NCBI RefSeq assembly: GCF_012848855.1
Contig: NZ_CP051630.1
Span: forward strand, 3,141,501 to 3,205,500
Direction of reading: 5' to 3'
Origin: Pyruvatibacter mobilis
Lineage (GTDB): Bacteria; Pseudomonadota; Alphaproteobacteria; CGMCC-115125
DNA length: 64,000 nucleotides
Shown here in pieces: positions 29,220-42,706 of the stretch. The notes under the pieces are model-generated. The model was not told the origin of the DNA, did not search any database, and saw nothing but the letters and a program-made list of their open reading frames with translations. The position numbers and the translations under genes are program-made. Position 1 is the stretch's first letter. Every line of letters starts with the position of its first letter.

Positions 29220-29298
29220 ACCACGGCCCCGTCGCATCCCGGCTGCTGCCGGGCGGCCTGCTCTTGCCGCCCGCCCGCAAAGCCGCTAATCGGCTGGC

Positions 29299-30432
29299 AT
29301 GGGCAAACCGACCGACACCATTTCCGCCTATCGCGATCTCGTTCACTCCGGCGCCATCGAGCACGATCCGGCGCAGGAGGCGGCGGCGGATCAGCTTCAG
29401 ATGCTGCATGACGCGCTGAAGGGCTATCAGCCGGGGCGCAAGCGCGGGCTGTTCGGGCTTGGCGGCACCGTGCCTGCGCCGCGCGGGCTCTATCTCTTCG
29501 GCGGGGTGGGGCGTGGCAAGTCCATGCTGATGGATCTTTTCTTTGCCCATGCGCCGGTGAAGAAAAAGCAGCGCATCCATTTCCACGACTTCATGCAGGG
29601 CGTGCATGCCGATGTGCATGCGTGGCGGCAGCGGGAGAAGGCCGGCAGGGCGAAAGGCAACGGGTCCAGGAATGGCGATCCCATTCCGTCCGTGGTCGAC
29701 CACATCATGGCGACGACGACGCTGCTGTGTTTCGACGAGTTCCAGGTGACGGACATCACGGACGCGATGATCCTGGGCCGCCTGTTCACGGCGCTGTTCG
29801 ACCGGGGACTGGTCGTGGTGGCCACGTCCAACCGGGAGCCGGGCACGCTTTATGAGGGTGGCCTTAACCGGCAGCTCTTCCTACCCTTCATTGATCTGCT
29901 GCGCGAGAAGATGGATGTGATGGAACTGGTGGCGGCGGCGGATTACCGCCTGCGGCATCTGGCCGGGGCCCCTGTCTATCATGCGCCGCTGGATCAGGCG
30001 GCGGCGCGGGCGATGGACGCTGCCTGGGCGCGGCTGACGCCGGGCGTCAGGCCGGCTCCATGCCATGTGGAGGTGAAGGGCCGCAAGGTGCCGGTGCCGC
30101 GCGCGGCCATGGGCGTGGCGCGTTTTCACTTCGATGATCTGTGCCGCCAGCCGCTCGGGCCTGCAGACTACCTCAAGATCGCGCGTAGCTTTCACACCCT
30201 GCTGGTGGATGGCATTCCCGCCATGGGGCCTGCCTCCCGCAACGAGGCAAAGCGCTTCGTGACGCTGGTGGATGCGATGTACGAGACCAAGACCAAGCTG
30301 GTCTGCTCGGCGGAAACGGACCCCCAGGCGCTGTATCCGGCGGGTGATGGATCGTTCGAATTCGAGCGGACCGTGTCCCGGCTGATCGAGATGCAGAGTG
30401 AGAGTTATATGGCGCTCGGCCACGCGGTGTGA
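29299..30432 (+). CDS. zapE: Cell division ATPase ZapE (AFG1-like)
   Basis: A 377-residue P-loop ATPase of the AFG1/LACE1 family; ZapE acts on the FtsZ ring in E. coli. Walker A is GGVGRGKSMLMDLF, Walker B LLCFDEFQVTDITDAM, with sensor region VATSNREPGTLYEGG following. MGKPTDTISAYRDLV matches the family N-terminus. It is convergent with a lipoprotein gene, from which it is separated by a bidirectional terminator. Confidence 0.95.
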   Translation: MGKPTDTISAYRDLVHSGAIEHDPAQEAAADQLQMLHDALKGYQPGRKRGLFGLGGTVPAPRGLYLFGGVGRGKSMLMDLFFAHAPVKKKQRIHFHDFMQGVHADVHAWRQREKAGRAKGNGSRNGDPIPSVVDHIMATTTLLCFDEFQVTDITDAMILGRLFTALFDRGLVVVATSNREPGTLYEGGLNRQLFLPFIDLLREKMDVMELVAAADYRLRHLAGAPVYHAPLDQAAARAMDAAWARLTPGVRPAPCHVEVKGRKVPVPRAAMGVARFHFDDLCRQPLGPADYLKIARSFHTLLVDGIPAMGPASRNEAKRFVTLVDAMYETKTKLVCSAETDPQALYPAGDGSFEFERTVSRLIEMQSESYMALGHAV

Positions 30433-30455
30433 GGCGCCTGCGTCAGGTCAGCAAA

Positions 30456-30486
30456 AAGCCCGCGCGGCACAGGCCTGCGCGGGCTT
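30456..30486. terminator. Bidirectional terminator between zapE and lipoprotein gene
   Basis: AAGCCCGCGC/GCGCGGGCTT (30456-30465 with 30477-30486) forms a 10-bp stem. An A-run on the left would act as a U-run for the minus strand, and TTCTCT follows on the plus strand. Confidence 0.85.
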
Positions 30487-30538
30487 CTCTGTCTCTTGTG
30501 ATCCCTTAAGCGCGATGACGGCTTGCACGCGCCGCTGA

Positions 30539-31387
30539 TCAATCCGGGATCGGGGCCATCCGGGCACGCTCGATGATCTTTTCGAGGCGCGTTTTTTCCT
30601 GCGGCAGGTCCGGGGTGATCGTCTTGCCGTCGGCGCGCTTGGCTTCAAGCGGCTGCGGCATCACCAGGGTTTCGCCGGTCGCGGAGGCATAGATCACTTT
30701 CGGCGCTTCGGCCGTGGGCTGCGCCGGGGAAATGACACCGGTTTCCGCGTCGGCCGTGGTGCCCTTCAGGAACGGGCGCTTGCCGCGCTGTTCAGCCAGC
30801 AGGTCATCCATGGAGTGGCTGGGGCCATAGGTGGCCGACATCATGCCGAAAGAGACCCTGCGCATGTCGCCGCGGTTGCTGACGGTGATGTCGCGCTCAA
30901 CGGCGTCGATGGAAGCGGTGGTCATGTCGTAATCGGGCACGATGGGTGCAAAGCCGAGCTGGATGGCGGCCTCGTCGAGACCGGCCACCTGCACCTCGGC
31001 GCCGTCTTCATAGGCCGGGGTGCCGTCATCCTTGCGCAGGGCCACGATGATGCCCTGGAAGCTGTCTTCTGCTTCCGGCGAGCCGTAGGGCACGCAGATC
31101 GGGCGGCCGCGCATGATCGCCTCGAGGAAGCGGCAGTCCTCACCGACGATTGCCGAAACAACGTGCTCGGTCAGGTCGCGGCCGGACATGATGGAAGAGG
31201 CGATGCCTGCGGCGGTGGAAAGCTGGCTCACGGTGATCGCGCCGATCACCGGTGCCGCGCAGCCGCCGAGGCTGAGTGTGCCGGCGATGATGGCCAGCGG
31301 CGCGGCGAGCCTGCGCAGGCGGCTCTTCGGCTTGCGGCTGGTCCCGGTCTCACCGGACATGAAATTCTGTTCTGTAAACGCCGTCAT
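30539..31387 (-). CDS. Predicted lipoprotein of unknown function
   Basis: A 282-residue protein with N-terminal arginines, a hydrophobic segment and lipobox LSLGGCAA. A segment SIMSGRDLTEHVVSAIVGED, followed by CRFLEA, looks conserved in alphaproteobacterial lipoproteins, but I know of no assigned function. The C-terminal third is proline-rich and charged (PQEKTRLEKIIERARM). A second ATG at codon 10 is possible. A large intergenic region lies upstream. Confidence 0.75.
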   Translation of the reverse strand: MTAFTEQNFMSGETGTSRKPKSRLRRLAAPLAIIAGTLSLGGCAAPVIGAITVSQLSTAAGIASSIMSGRDLTEHVVSAIVGEDCRFLEAIMRGRPICVPYGSPEAEDSFQGIIVALRKDDGTPAYEDGAEVQVAGLDEAAIQLGFAPIVPDYDMTTASIDAVERDITVSNRGDMRRVSFGMMSATYGPSHSMDDLLAEQRGKRPFLKGTTADAETGVISPAQPTAEAPKVIYASATGETLVMPQPLEAKRADGKTITPDLPQEKTRLEKIIERARMAPIPD

Positions 31388-33244
<1,857 letters not shown>

Positions 33245-33291
33245 GGCGAGTTGGCAGGGCCTTTCCGGGCCTGCCTTCCGGTACACAACAG

Positions 33292-33327
33292 CGGCGCGGT
33301 CCCGAGCGGGGCCGCGCCGTTTTCTTT
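33292..33327 (+). terminator. Intrinsic terminator of mdh
   Basis: An 8-bp stem CGGCGCGG/CCGCGCCG (33292-33299 with 33312-33319) is followed by TTTTCTTT. Confidence 0.9.
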
Positions 33328-33494
33328 GGTGCGCCGCCCGGTTGCCGGGGTGGACACCCTATTTCACACTGAAAAACCGGATTATTGAGGCAGATCATTT
33401 AAGGCTCCCATAACCCCGCGCAGGATGACTGCACGGGGGCGCCTGCAGGCGGCCCCGCAGCCAAGACAATGACCGCGCAACATGGGAGAGCATC

Positions 33495-33911
33495 ATGCGT
33501 AATCTGGTTGTTTCCGCTTTCACCGCCGCCTGTTTCCTGGTCCCTGCGGCCCTGCCTGCTCAGGCAGAGCCGTTCCTGCATGGCCACGAGGTGGCGTCGG
33601 CGCTCATCGGCAACACGATCGAAGGCACCTATCGAAGCTGTGCCTCGCCGCGCAAGGATTTCTACGAGCTCTACAAGGCCGACGGCACCTTCCACGGCAA
33701 GGAGCGCGACTGTGCTCAGGCCGGCAACTGGAGCACCTATGTGGGCAAGTGGAGCGTCGAGGGCGGCAAGTTCTGCGTTTATCCGGGCTCGGATCGCACC
33801 AGCGGCTGCTTCGACTATGAAGGCTCCGGTGAAGGCAAGATGGTGCGGTCGGGATCCGACAGCGACACGGTCGAGTTCGTGATCCTTGAGGGCAATCCCG
33901 AAAACCTCTGA
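33495..33911 (+). CDS. Exported protein of unknown function
   Basis: A 138-residue protein with a clear Sec signal peptide (VVSAFTAACFLVPAALPAQA). The mature part begins EPFLHGHEVASALIGNTIEG and has four cysteines (YRSC, ERDCA, GKFCVY, SGCFDY), probably two disulfides, in a beta-rich pattern (GKWSVEGGKFCVYPGSDRTS). It sits alone between the mdh and sucCD units, with terminators on both sides. I do not recognise the family with confidence. Confidence 0.8.
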   Translation: MRNLVVSAFTAACFLVPAALPAQAEPFLHGHEVASALIGNTIEGTYRSCASPRKDFYELYKADGTFHGKERDCAQAGNWSTYVGKWSVEGGKFCVYPGSDRTSGCFDYEGSGEGKMVRSGSDSDTVEFVILEGNPENL

Positions 33912-33998
33912 GCAATACACTCGGGCAATACCCCGGCAGTGCCCCGGCGGCGGGGTTTTCCCTCCGCTATCCAGATGCCGCCGGCGGGGCAGGCACTC

Positions 33999-34030
33999 AG
34001 GGCGGACCTCGAATGCGGGTCCGCCCTTTT
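33999..34030 (+). terminator. Intrinsic terminator before sucC
   Basis: A 10-bp stem AGGGCGGACC/GGTCCGCCCT (33999-34008 with 34018-34027) is followed by TTTTGCTT. Confidence 0.93.
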
Positions 34031-34126
34031 GCTTGGTATGCGCTGTCCGCGCGGGTGACGCTGCGTCACGATTTTGTGCGTATCCGGCGCATGGGAAGGG
34101 CGCGTGAAACTTGGAGTTCAGCCCTT

Positions 34127-34225
34127 TTGGTCCGGCTTTTCCGGGTGTTATAAGGGCACAGACTCAACGAACGACTTTCCCTCCACCTGGACGGTTGAAG
34201 GGTGTCATCTGACGGGTGTCATCTG
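34127..34225 (+). promoter_or_regulatory. sucCD promoter candidate with tandem direct repeat
   Basis: TTGGTC (34127-34132) and TATAAG (34149-34154), 16 bases apart, are plausible -35 and -10 elements. Downstream, GGGTGTCATCTG occurs twice in tandem (34200-34211 and 34214-34225), a 14-base period in the predicted 5' untranslated region of sucC. Confidence 0.45.
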
Positions 34226-34281
34226 CCTAGGTTCGTCCCATCTCCCGGGGCATGCCTGCCGTCCCTACAGGCCGGAACAAC

Positions 34282-35450
34282 ATGAACATCCACGAGTATC
34301 AGGCCAAAGGCGTGCTCGCAGGCTTCGGTGTGCCCGTCGCCAAAGGCAAGCCCGCTTTTTCCGTCGATGAGGCGGTACAGGTCGCAGAAGACATGGGCGG
34401 ACCCGTCTGGGTCGTCAAAGCGCAGATCCACGCAGGCGGTCGCGGCAAGGGCGGCGGCGTCAAGGTGGTCAAGAGCATCGACGATGTGCGCGCCGAAGCC
34501 GAGCGCATGCTGGGCATGACGCTGGTGACCCATCAGACCGGACCCGAGGGCAAGCTCGTCAAGCGCCTCTATATCGAGGAAGGCTCCGACATCGACCGCG
34601 AGCTTTATCTCTCACTGCTGGTAGACCGCGACACGAGCCGCGTGGCGTTTGTCGCGTCCACGGAAGGCGGCATGAATATCGAGGAAGTGGCCGAGGAAAC
34701 GCCGGAGAAGATCCACACGATCACCGTCGACCCCGCCTGCGGCTTCATGCCGTTCCATGGCCGGGCGCTCGCCAAGGCGCTGAACCTGCAGGGGGCGGAA
34801 GCCAAGGCCGGCCAGAAGCTGTTCAAGGGGCTCTACGATGCCTTCATCGGCACAGATGCCAGCCTGGTCGAGATCAACCCGCTCGTTGTGACCAAGGGCG
34901 GCGACGTACTGTGCCTCGACGCCAAGATGAACTTCGACTCCAACTCGCTCTACCGGCACAAGGACATCGAGGATCTGCATGATCCGGATGAAGAGGATCC
35001 GGCCGAGCTCGAGGCCAAGAAGTTCGACCTTTCCTACGTCAAGCTCGACGGCAATATCGGCTGCATGGTGAACGGCGCCGGCCTTGCCATGGCCACCATG
35101 GACATCATCAAGCTCTATGGGGCGGAGCCCGCCAACTTCCTGGATGTGGGTGGTGGCGCCACCAAGGAGAAAGTGACCGAAGCCTTCAAGATCATCCTGT
35201 CGGACCCGGCGGTGGAAGGCATTCTGGTCAATATCTTCGGCGGCATTATGCGCTGCGACATCATCGCCGAGGGCGTGATCGCGGCCGCCAAGGAAACCAA
35301 GCTGTCCGTTCCCCTGGTGGTGCGCCTTGAGGGCACCAATGTGGAGCTCGGCAAGCAGATCATGGCCGATAGCGGCCTTGCCATCATTCCCGCCGATGAT
35401 CTGGCCGATGCGGCCGACAAGATCGTCAAGGCAGTGAAGGAGGCCAAGTA

Positions 35451-35451
<1 letters not shown>
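34282..35451 (+). CDS. sucC: Succinyl-CoA synthetase beta subunit (ADP-forming)
   Basis: The 389-residue nucleotide-binding subunit that makes ATP from succinyl-CoA. It starts [19 protein letters not shown] and has the ATP-grasp segment [16 protein letters not shown], the VEINPLVVT region and a C-terminal CoA-ligase domain with [12 protein letters not shown]. The ATG follows GCCGGAACAAC; the frame is open ten codons further up. The last base of its stop is the first base of the sucD start. Confidence 0.98.
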
Positions 35452-36326
<875 letters not shown>

Positions 36327-36340
36327 GACAAAATTGACGC

Positions 36341-36429
36341 TGGCCCCTCATGCTCCGACATGCCGTCCCGGCATGCAGTTCCGGGGGGCCAGAGTCCTCA
36401 AAATGTCACCTTTTCCGGGGACGTTTTGA
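36341..36429 (+). promoter_or_regulatory. Two hairpins in the sucD-sucA gap
   Basis: A nested hairpin has outer stem TGGCCCC/GGGGCCA (36341-36347 with 36385-36391) and inner stem CATGCCG/CGGCATG (36359-36365 with 36369-36375). A second imperfect hairpin, TCAAAA-GTC-CC / GG-GAC-TTTTGA (36398-36429), follows. They could end or attenuate sucCD transcripts, or set mRNA levels of sucCD against sucAB. Confidence 0.55.
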
Positions 36430-36544
36430 ATAGCACGTTAACCAAACCCGTGCGAAGCTTGAGCGCAATCGGGGATTGGTAACTGACTAGACGCGCGGGA
36501 CTGCCGGGGCGCGCCCGGCAAAGAGGCCGCGCCGGAGCGAAAAA

Positions 36545-39511
36545 ATGGCAGATGGCTCGGGTCGTCAGCGGACGCCGCAAAACGAAGCCTTTGACGAAAC
36601 GTCATTCCTCTATGGCGGCAACGCCCAGTATCTCGAACAGATGCATCACCGCTACACGCAGAACCCTGCTTCTGTGGATGCGCGGCTGCGGGCCTATTTC
36701 GATGGCCTGAAGGATGATGCGGAAGCGGTGGCGACGGAGGCCAACGGGCCGTCCTGGGCCCGCACCGACTGGCCGCCGGTTGCCGGCGGCGATCTGGTGG
36801 CGGCGCTCGACACCAATTGGGTGGAAGCCGAAGCGCATCTCAACGGCAAGATCCGCGACAAGGCGCAGGCGGTGGGCGCAAGCCTGACCGATGCCCAAGC
36901 GCGCAAGGCCACGTTGGACAGCATTCGCGCGATCATGATGATCCGCGCCTACCGTATTCGCGGCCATCTCATCGCGCAGCTCGACCCGCTCAATATCGAG
37001 CCGCCGAAGGAGCATCCGGAGCTCGACCCCAAGTCCTATGGCTTCACCGAAGAGGACATGGACCGGCCGATCTTCATCGACAACGTGCTGGGTCTTGAGA
37101 CCGCCACCATCCGCGAGATGCTGGAAATCCTGTGGCGCACCTACTGCCACACGATCGGCGTCGAGTTCATGCACATCGCCGACCCGGCCCAGAAGGCCTG
37201 GATCCAGGAGCGCATCGAGGGCCGCGACAAGGAAGTGGCCTTCACCGATATGGGCAAGAAGGCGATCCTGCAGAAACTGATCGAGGCTGAGGGCTTCGAG
37301 AAGTTCCTGCACGTCAAATATACCGGTACCAAGCGCTTCGGCCTGGATGGTGGCGAAAGCCTGATCCCGGCGATGGAACAGATCATCAAGCGCGGCGGCA
37401 ATATGGGCCTGAAGGAGCTGATCCTCGGCATGCCGCATCGTGGCCGCCTCAACGTGCTCGCCAATGTGATGGGCAAGCCCTATCAGGCGATTTTCCACGA
37501 GTTCAAGGGCGGCTCCGTGAACCCGGAAGACATCGCGGGCTCGGGCGACGTGAAATACCATCTGGGTACGTCGTCGGACCGCGAGTTCGATGGCAACAAG
37601 GTGCATCTGTCACTCACCGCCAACCCGTCTCACCTCGAGGCGGTGAACCCGGTGGTGCTGGGCAAGGCCCGCGCCAAGCAGGACATGCTCTATGACCGCG
37701 ACCGGGCCACGGTCATGCCGGTGCTGCTGCACGGGGATGCGGCCTTCGCCGGGCAGGGAATCGTGGCGGAGTGTTTCGGCCTGTCGCAGCTCAAGGGCGC
37801 GCGTATCGGCGGCACGATCCATTTCATCGTCAACAACCAGATCGGCTTCACCACCTCCCCGCGCTTCTCGCGGTCCTCGCCCTATCCGTCGGATGTGGCG
37901 AAGATGGTGCAGGCGCCGATCTTCCACGTGAACGGCGATGACCCGGAAGCGGTGGTGCATGTGGCGAAGGTCGCCACCGAGTTCCGCCAGACCTTCGGGG
38001 CTGACGTCGTCATCGACATGTTCTGTTACCGGCGCTTCGGGCACAACGAGGGCGACGAGCCCATGTTCACCCAGCCCCTGATGTACAAGACCATCAAGGG
38101 CCAGCAGACGACGCTTGAAATCTATGCCCAGCGCCTCATCGAAGAGGGGCTCGTTGAGCAGGCGGAAGTTGATCGCATGCGCGATGATTTCAGCACTCTG
38201 CTGTCGGATGCCTTCGACAATGCGGACAATTTCCGCTCCAACAAGGCTGACTGGCTGGACGGGCGCTGGAGCGGCCTGTCAGTTGCCGAGGGTGAGGCAC
38301 GCCGTGGCGATACGGCTGTGGAAATGTCGACGCTCAAGCAGATCGGCCGCAAGCTCACTGAAATTCCTGAAGGTGTGAAGGCGCACCGCACGGTGCAGCG
38401 TATCTTCAAGGCGCGCGAGGAGGCCATCACCTCCGGCGAGGGGCTCGACTGGGCCACCGGCGAGGCGCTGGCCTTCGGCACGCTGATCAATGAAGGGTAT
38501 CCGGTTCGTCTCGTGGGGCAGGACAGCGTGCGCGGCACGTTCTCCCAGCGCCATTCAGCGATCATCGACCAAGAGACCGAAGAGCGCTACATGCCGCTCA
38601 ACAATCTCAAGGACGGCCAGGTTGAATATGACGTGGTCGATTCCATGCTGTCGGAAGCCGCCGTGCTTGGCTACGAATACGGCTACTCGCTGGCAGAGCC
38701 CAATGCGCTGGTGCTATGGGAAGCGCAGTTCGGCGATTTCGCCAATGGCGCGCAGGTCATCATCGACCAGTTCATTTCATCGGGTGAGCGCAAGTGGCTG
38801 CGCATGTCCGGCCTCGTGATGCTGCTGCCGCATGGCTACGAAGGTCAGGGTCCGGAGCACTCCTCCGCCCGCCTCGAACGCTATCTGCAGCTCTGCGCTG
38901 AAGACAACATGCAGGTGGCCAACTGCACGACGCCGGCCAATTATTTCCATATCCTGCGCCGTCAGCTGCACCGCAAGTTCCGCAAGCCGCTGATCATTAT
39001 GACGCCGAAGTCGCTCCTGCGGCACAAGCGCGCCGTGTCGACGCTGGATGAGATGGGCCCCGGCTCGTCGTTTCACCGTGTTCTGTGGGATGACGCCGAG
39101 TACCGGCCCGGCTCCACCATTGCGCTCAAGGAAGACAAGAAGATCCGCCGTGTCGTGATGTGCTCCGGCAAGGTCTATTACGATCTGCTGGAAGAGCGCG
39201 AAAAGCGCGGCATCGACGATGTCTATCTGATGCGCGTGGAGCAGCTCTATCCGTTCCCGGCCAAGAGCATGATCAAGGAACTCGAGCGCTTCCCGCAGGC
39301 GGACATGGTGTGGTGTCAGGAAGAGCCCAAGAACATGGGGGCCTGGACCTTCATGGAGCCCAATATCGAATGGGTGCTCAAGCATATCGACGCGACGCAC
39401 AGGCGTGCGCGTTATGCAGGCCGTGCGTCCACCGCGTCCACCGCGACGGGCCTGATGAGCAAGCATAAACAAGAGTTGAACATGCTTCTGGATGAAGCGC
39501 TGACCATCTGA
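36545..39511 (+). CDS. sucA: 2-oxoglutarate dehydrogenase E1 component
   Basis: The 988-residue thiamine-diphosphate decarboxylase of the 2-oxoglutarate dehydrogenase complex. The N-terminal helix region [18 protein letters not shown] is typical, as are [20 protein letters not shown], the TPP/Mg region [15 protein letters not shown], the [20 protein letters not shown] segment and [17 protein letters not shown]. The C-terminal transketolase-like part includes [25 protein letters not shown] precedes the ATG. sucB follows after 58 bases. Confidence 0.99.
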   Translation: MADGSGRQRTPQNEAFDETSFLYGGNAQYLEQMHHRYTQNPASVDARLRAYFDGLKDDAEAVATEANGPSWARTDWPPVAGGDLVAALDTNWVEAEAHLNGKIRDKAQAVGASLTDAQARKATLDSIRAIMMIRAYRIRGHLIAQLDPLNIEPPKEHPELDPKSYGFTEEDMDRPIFIDNVLGLETATIREMLEILWRTYCHTIGVEFMHIADPAQKAWIQERIEGRDKEVAFTDMGKKAILQKLIEAEGFEKFLHVKYTGTKRFGLDGGESLIPAMEQIIKRGGNMGLKELILGMPHRGRLNVLANVMGKPYQAIFHEFKGGSVNPEDIAGSGDVKYHLGTSSDREFDGNKVHLSLTANPSHLEAVNPVVLGKARAKQDMLYDRDRATVMPVLLHGDAAFAGQGIVAECFGLSQLKGARIGGTIHFIVNNQIGFTTSPRFSRSSPYPSDVAKMVQAPIFHVNGDDPEAVVHVAKVATEFRQTFGADVVIDMFCYRRFGHNEGDEPMFTQPLMYKTIKGQQTTLEIYAQRLIEEGLVEQAEVDRMRDDFSTLLSDAFDNADNFRSNKADWLDGRWSGLSVAEGEARRGDTAVEMSTLKQIGRKLTEIPEGVKAHRTVQRIFKAREEAITSGEGLDWATGEALAFGTLINEGYPVRLVGQDSVRGTFSQRHSAIIDQETEERYMPLNNLKDGQVEYDVVDSMLSEAAVLGYEYGYSLAEPNALVLWEAQFGDFANGAQVIIDQFISSGERKWLRMSGLVMLLPHGYEGQGPEHSSARLERYLQLCAEDNMQVANCTTPANYFHILRRQLHRKFRKPLIIMTPKSLLRHKRAVSTLDEMGPGSSFHRVLWDDAEYRPGSTIALKEDKKIRRVVMCSGKVYYDLLEEREKRGIDDVYLMRVEQLYPFPAKSMIKELERFPQADMVWCQEEPKNMGAWTFMEPNIEWVLKHIDATHRRARYAGRASTASTATGLMSKHKQELNMLLDEALTI

Positions 39512-39569
39512 CTTGATGGGGTGTGGCCGGGTTCCCATGTGCCGCTCCCAACCGAAACGAGGCCGTTAC

Positions 39570-40832
39570 ATGAGCACCGAGATCAGGGTTCCTACCCTTG
39601 GCGAATCCGTCACCGAAGCCACGGTGGCGCAGTGGTTCAAGAAGCCCGGCGACGCCGTCAACGCGGATGAGCCGCTTGTGGAGCTGGAAACCGACAAGGT
39701 GACCGTCGAGGTCCCGGCGCCGGCTGCAGGCGTGCTGGCGGAGATCTCCGCCAATGAGGGCGACACCGTCGAGGTCAATGCGCTTCTTGGCGCCATTGGC
39801 GAAGGCGCCGGTGATGTAAAGGCAGCGCCTGCCAAGAAGCAGGACGCCAAGAAGGATGAGCCGAAGAAGGACGCACCGAAAAAGGCCGAGGCCGCACCGG
39901 CACCCGCCAAGTCGGAACCCGCGCCTGCTGAGGCCTCCGACGACAAGCCGCTTTCGCCGGCCGTGCGTAAGATGGTTGAGGAAAACGATATCGACCCTGC
40001 TGCCATTGAAGGCAGCGGCAAGGATGGCCGCCTGCTGAAGTCGGACGTTCAGGCAGCGCTTGATGCCAAGACTGAGGCGCCCGCACCGGCTCCGGCGTCC
40101 ACGCCGCGTGCGCCTGTGGCCGTCGAGGATGCGCCGCGCGAGGAGCGCGTGCGGATGACGCGCCTGCGCAAGACCATCGCGAAGCGCCTCAAGGACGCGC
40201 AGAACACGGCCGCCATGCTCACCACCTTCAACGAGGTGGACATGGGCGCGGTCATGGATCTGCGCAAGCAGTACAAGGATGTGTTCGAGAAGAAGCATGG
40301 CGTGCGCCTGGGCTTCATGGGCTTCTTCGTGAAGGCATGCTGTCACGCGCTGAAGGAGATCCCGCAGGTGAATGCGGAGATCGACGGTGATGATCTCGTC
40401 TTCAAGAACTTCGTGCATATGGGCGTCGCCGTCGGCACGCCGAATGGCCTCGTCGTGCCGGTGGTGCGTGATGCCGATCAGCTGTCCCTGGCCGACATCG
40501 AAAAGACCATCAACGATTTCGGTGCGCGCGCCCGCGACGGCAAGCTTACCATGGACGAGATGCAGGGCGGTACCTTCACCATTTCCAATGGCGGTGTGTA
40601 TGGCTCCCTGATGTCGACGCCGATCCTCAACGCGCCGCAGTCGGGCATTCTGGGTATGCACAAGATCCAGGAGCGGCCGATGGTGGTGAACGGGGAAATC
40701 CAGGTGCGGCCGATGATGTATCTGGCGCTGTCCTATGATCACCGCATCGTCGACGGCCGTGAGGCCGTTACCTTCCTGGTGCGTGTGAAGGAAAGCCTGG
40801 AAGACCCGCAGCGTCTGCTTCTCGACCTGTGA
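39570..40832 (+). CDS. sucB: 2-oxoglutarate dehydrogenase E2 component (dihydrolipoyl succinyltransferase)
   Basis: A 420-residue E2 protein: one lipoyl domain (lysine in [16 protein letters not shown]), an Ala/Pro/Lys linker of about 45 residues, a peripheral-subunit-binding domain ([20 protein letters not shown]), a second linker and the C-terminal acyltransferase ending with the catalytic [17 protein letters not shown]. It transfers succinyl groups from lipoamide to CoA. Its stop overlaps the GTG of a small exported protein gene that lies between it and lpd. Confidence 0.98.
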   Translation: MSTEIRVPTLGESVTEATVAQWFKKPGDAVNADEPLVELETDKVTVEVPAPAAGVLAEISANEGDTVEVNALLGAIGEGAGDVKAAPAKKQDAKKDEPKKDAPKKAEAAPAPAKSEPAPAEASDDKPLSPAVRKMVEENDIDPAAIEGSGKDGRLLKSDVQAALDAKTEAPAPAPASTPRAPVAVEDAPREERVRMTRLRKTIAKRLKDAQNTAAMLTTFNEVDMGAVMDLRKQYKDVFEKKHGVRLGFMGFFVKACCHALKEIPQVNAEIDGDDLVFKNFVHMGVAVGTPNGLVVPVVRDADQLSLADIEKTINDFGARARDGKLTMDEMQGGTFTISNGGVYGSLMSTPILNAPQSGILGMHKIQERPMVVNGEIQVRPMMYLALSYDHRIVDGREAVTFLVRVKESLEDPQRLLLDL

Positions 40833-41203
40833 TCCGTACCCTGACCACACTCGGTGGTGCAGCGGCGCTGGCGGTGGTCCTGCTTCCCGCGGGCCCGTCG
40901 CAGGCGCTGACGGTTGCCGTCGAAAGTGCACTCATCTGTCCGGCGCTTGAAGATTTCAGCGCTGTGGCTCAGGGGCAGGGCGCCCCTGCCTGCACGCGCA
41001 TCGAGCGGCACATGGATCTTTATGGTCCTGTCGGCCGCAATGCGCGGGCACCGGGCGGTCCATTTGTCCGGGTGCGGTACGACAACAAGTTCTACTGGGC
41101 GGAGGAGGATGCCTTTTATCTTCCTTCCGCAGGCCAGGCGCCAGCGGCGTCAGGCAAGGCCGGGCTGACCGGCCGCGACGTTCCCCTGCCGCCCGGCCGC
41201 TAG
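40829..41203 (+). CDS. Small exported protein between sucB and lpd
   Basis: A 124-residue protein starting at GTG within GTGA, overlapping the sucB stop by four bases. The N-terminus is a signal peptide ([21 protein letters not shown]). The mature part has two cysteines ([19 protein letters not shown]) and an aromatic segment [20 protein letters not shown] do not recognise it. Its position inside the operon implies co-expression with 2-oxoglutarate dehydrogenase, but an exported product cannot be part of that cytoplasmic complex. Confidence 0.72.
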   Translation: MIRTLTTLGGAAALAVVLLPAGPSQALTVAVESALICPALEDFSAVAQGQGAPACTRIERHMDLYGPVGRNARAPGGPFVRVRYDNKFYWAEEDAFYLPSAGQAPAASGKAGLTGRDVPLPPGR

Positions 41204-41276
41204 GTGCGGGCAGCCTGACTTTGCCGCGCGGGGCTCCCTCCCTTCCGCTCCCGCGCCGAACAGGAGAATTGCTCCC

Positions 41277-42683
41277 ATGTCCGATCAGTTCGATCTTGTG
41301 GTGATTGGCGCCGGTCCCGGCGGTTATGTGTGCGCCATTCGTGCAGCACAGCTCGGCCTCAAGGTGGCCTGCGTGGAGAAGCGTACGACCCTCGGCGGCA
41401 CCTGCCTCAATATCGGCTGCATTCCCTCCAAGGCGCTGCTGCATGCTTCGGAGATGTATGCGGAGGCCACCGGCCACATGGCCGATCTCGGCATCACCGC
41501 CAAGGATGTGACCATCGACCTCAAGAAGATGATGTCCTTCAAGGACGAGGGCGTCGACGGCAACACCAAGGGCATTGAGTTCCTGTTCAAGAAGAACAAG
41601 GTCGAGCCCGTCTATGGCACGGCCAAGATTGCTGGTGCGGGCAAGGTAGAGGTCGCGCTCAACGAGGGCGGCACGCGGACGCTTGAGGCCAAGAACATCG
41701 TCATCGCCACCGGTTCGGATGTGATGCCGCTGCCGGGTGTCGAAATCGACGAGAAGCGCATCGTCTCTTCTACCGGTGCCCTGTCGCTGCCGGAGGTGCC
41801 CAAGCATCTGCTGGTTGTCGGCGCGGGTGTGATCGGCCTCGAACTGGGCTCTGTCTGGGCACGCCTCGGTGCCAAGGTGACGGTGGTCGAGTTCCTTGAT
41901 CGTATTATCCCCGGCACCGACGCTGAAGTGGCCAAGCAGTTCCAGCGTGTGCTGAAAAAGCAGGGCTTCGACTTCAAACTCGGCACCAAGGTCACCGGCA
42001 TCGAGAAGACCAAATCCGGTCTCAAGGTCTCGGTCGAGCCGGCCAAGGGCGGGGACGGGGACGTCATCGAGGCGGACTACGCGCTGGTTGCCATCGGCCG
42101 CCGTCCCTATACGGAAGGTCTGGGGCTTGCGGAAGCAGGTGTCGAGATGGATGAGCGCGGCCGCGTTGCGACGGATGCCCATTTCAAGACCAATGTGGAC
42201 GGCATTTATGCCATTGGTGATGCCATTGCTGGGCCGATGCTGGCCCACAAAGCGGAAGATGAAGGCGTGGCGATTGCTGAAATCCTCGCCGGTCAGTCAG
42301 GCCATGTGAATTACGATGTCATCCCGGGTGTCATCTATACGGCTCCGGAAGTCGCCACCGTCGGCAAGACGGAAGAGGAACTCAAGGAGGCGGGCATCGA
42401 CTACACGGTCGGCAAGTTCCCGTTCAGTGCCAATGGCCGTGCCAAGGTCAACAAGCAGGCGGACGGGTTCGTGAAGGTGCTGGCGGATTCCAGGACGGAC
42501 CGGGTGCTCGGCGTGCATATCCTGGGCATGGATGCGGGCAACATGATTGCCGAAGCCGCCGTCGCCATGGAGTTCGGCGCGTCGGCGGAAGACATTGCCC
42601 GGACCTGTCATGCGCATCCCACCCTGTCGGAAGCCGTCAAGGAAGCAGCCCTCGCCGTCGACAAGCGCGCGCTGCACATGTAA
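41277..42683 (+). CDS. lpd: Dihydrolipoyl dehydrogenase (E3)
   Basis: A 468-residue FAD-disulfide oxidoreductase that reoxidises dihydrolipoamide. FAD-binding [20 protein letters not shown], the redox-active disulfide [23 protein letters not shown]-binding [21 protein letters not shown] and the C-terminal active-site histidine [13 protein letters not shown] are intact. CAGGAGAATTG precedes the ATG. It is last in the sucAB-lpd cluster and convergent with xerC. Confidence 0.98.
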   Translation: MSDQFDLVVIGAGPGGYVCAIRAAQLGLKVACVEKRTTLGGTCLNIGCIPSKALLHASEMYAEATGHMADLGITAKDVTIDLKKMMSFKDEGVDGNTKGIEFLFKKNKVEPVYGTAKIAGAGKVEVALNEGGTRTLEAKNIVIATGSDVMPLPGVEIDEKRIVSSTGALSLPEVPKHLLVVGAGVIGLELGSVWARLGAKVTVVEFLDRIIPGTDAEVAKQFQRVLKKQGFDFKLGTKVTGIEKTKSGLKVSVEPAKGGDGDVIEADYALVAIGRRPYTEGLGLAEAGVEMDERGRVATDAHFKTNVDGIYAIGDAIAGPMLAHKAEDEGVAIAEILAGQSGHVNYDVIPGVIYTAPEVATVGKTEEELKEAGIDYTVGKFPFSANGRAKVNKQADGFVKVLADSRTDRVLGVHILGMDAGNMIAEAAVAMEFGASAEDIARTCHAHPTLSEAVKEAALAVDKRALHM

Positions 42684-42706
42684 CGCCCACCGGTTTTTTG
42701 CCGGGG

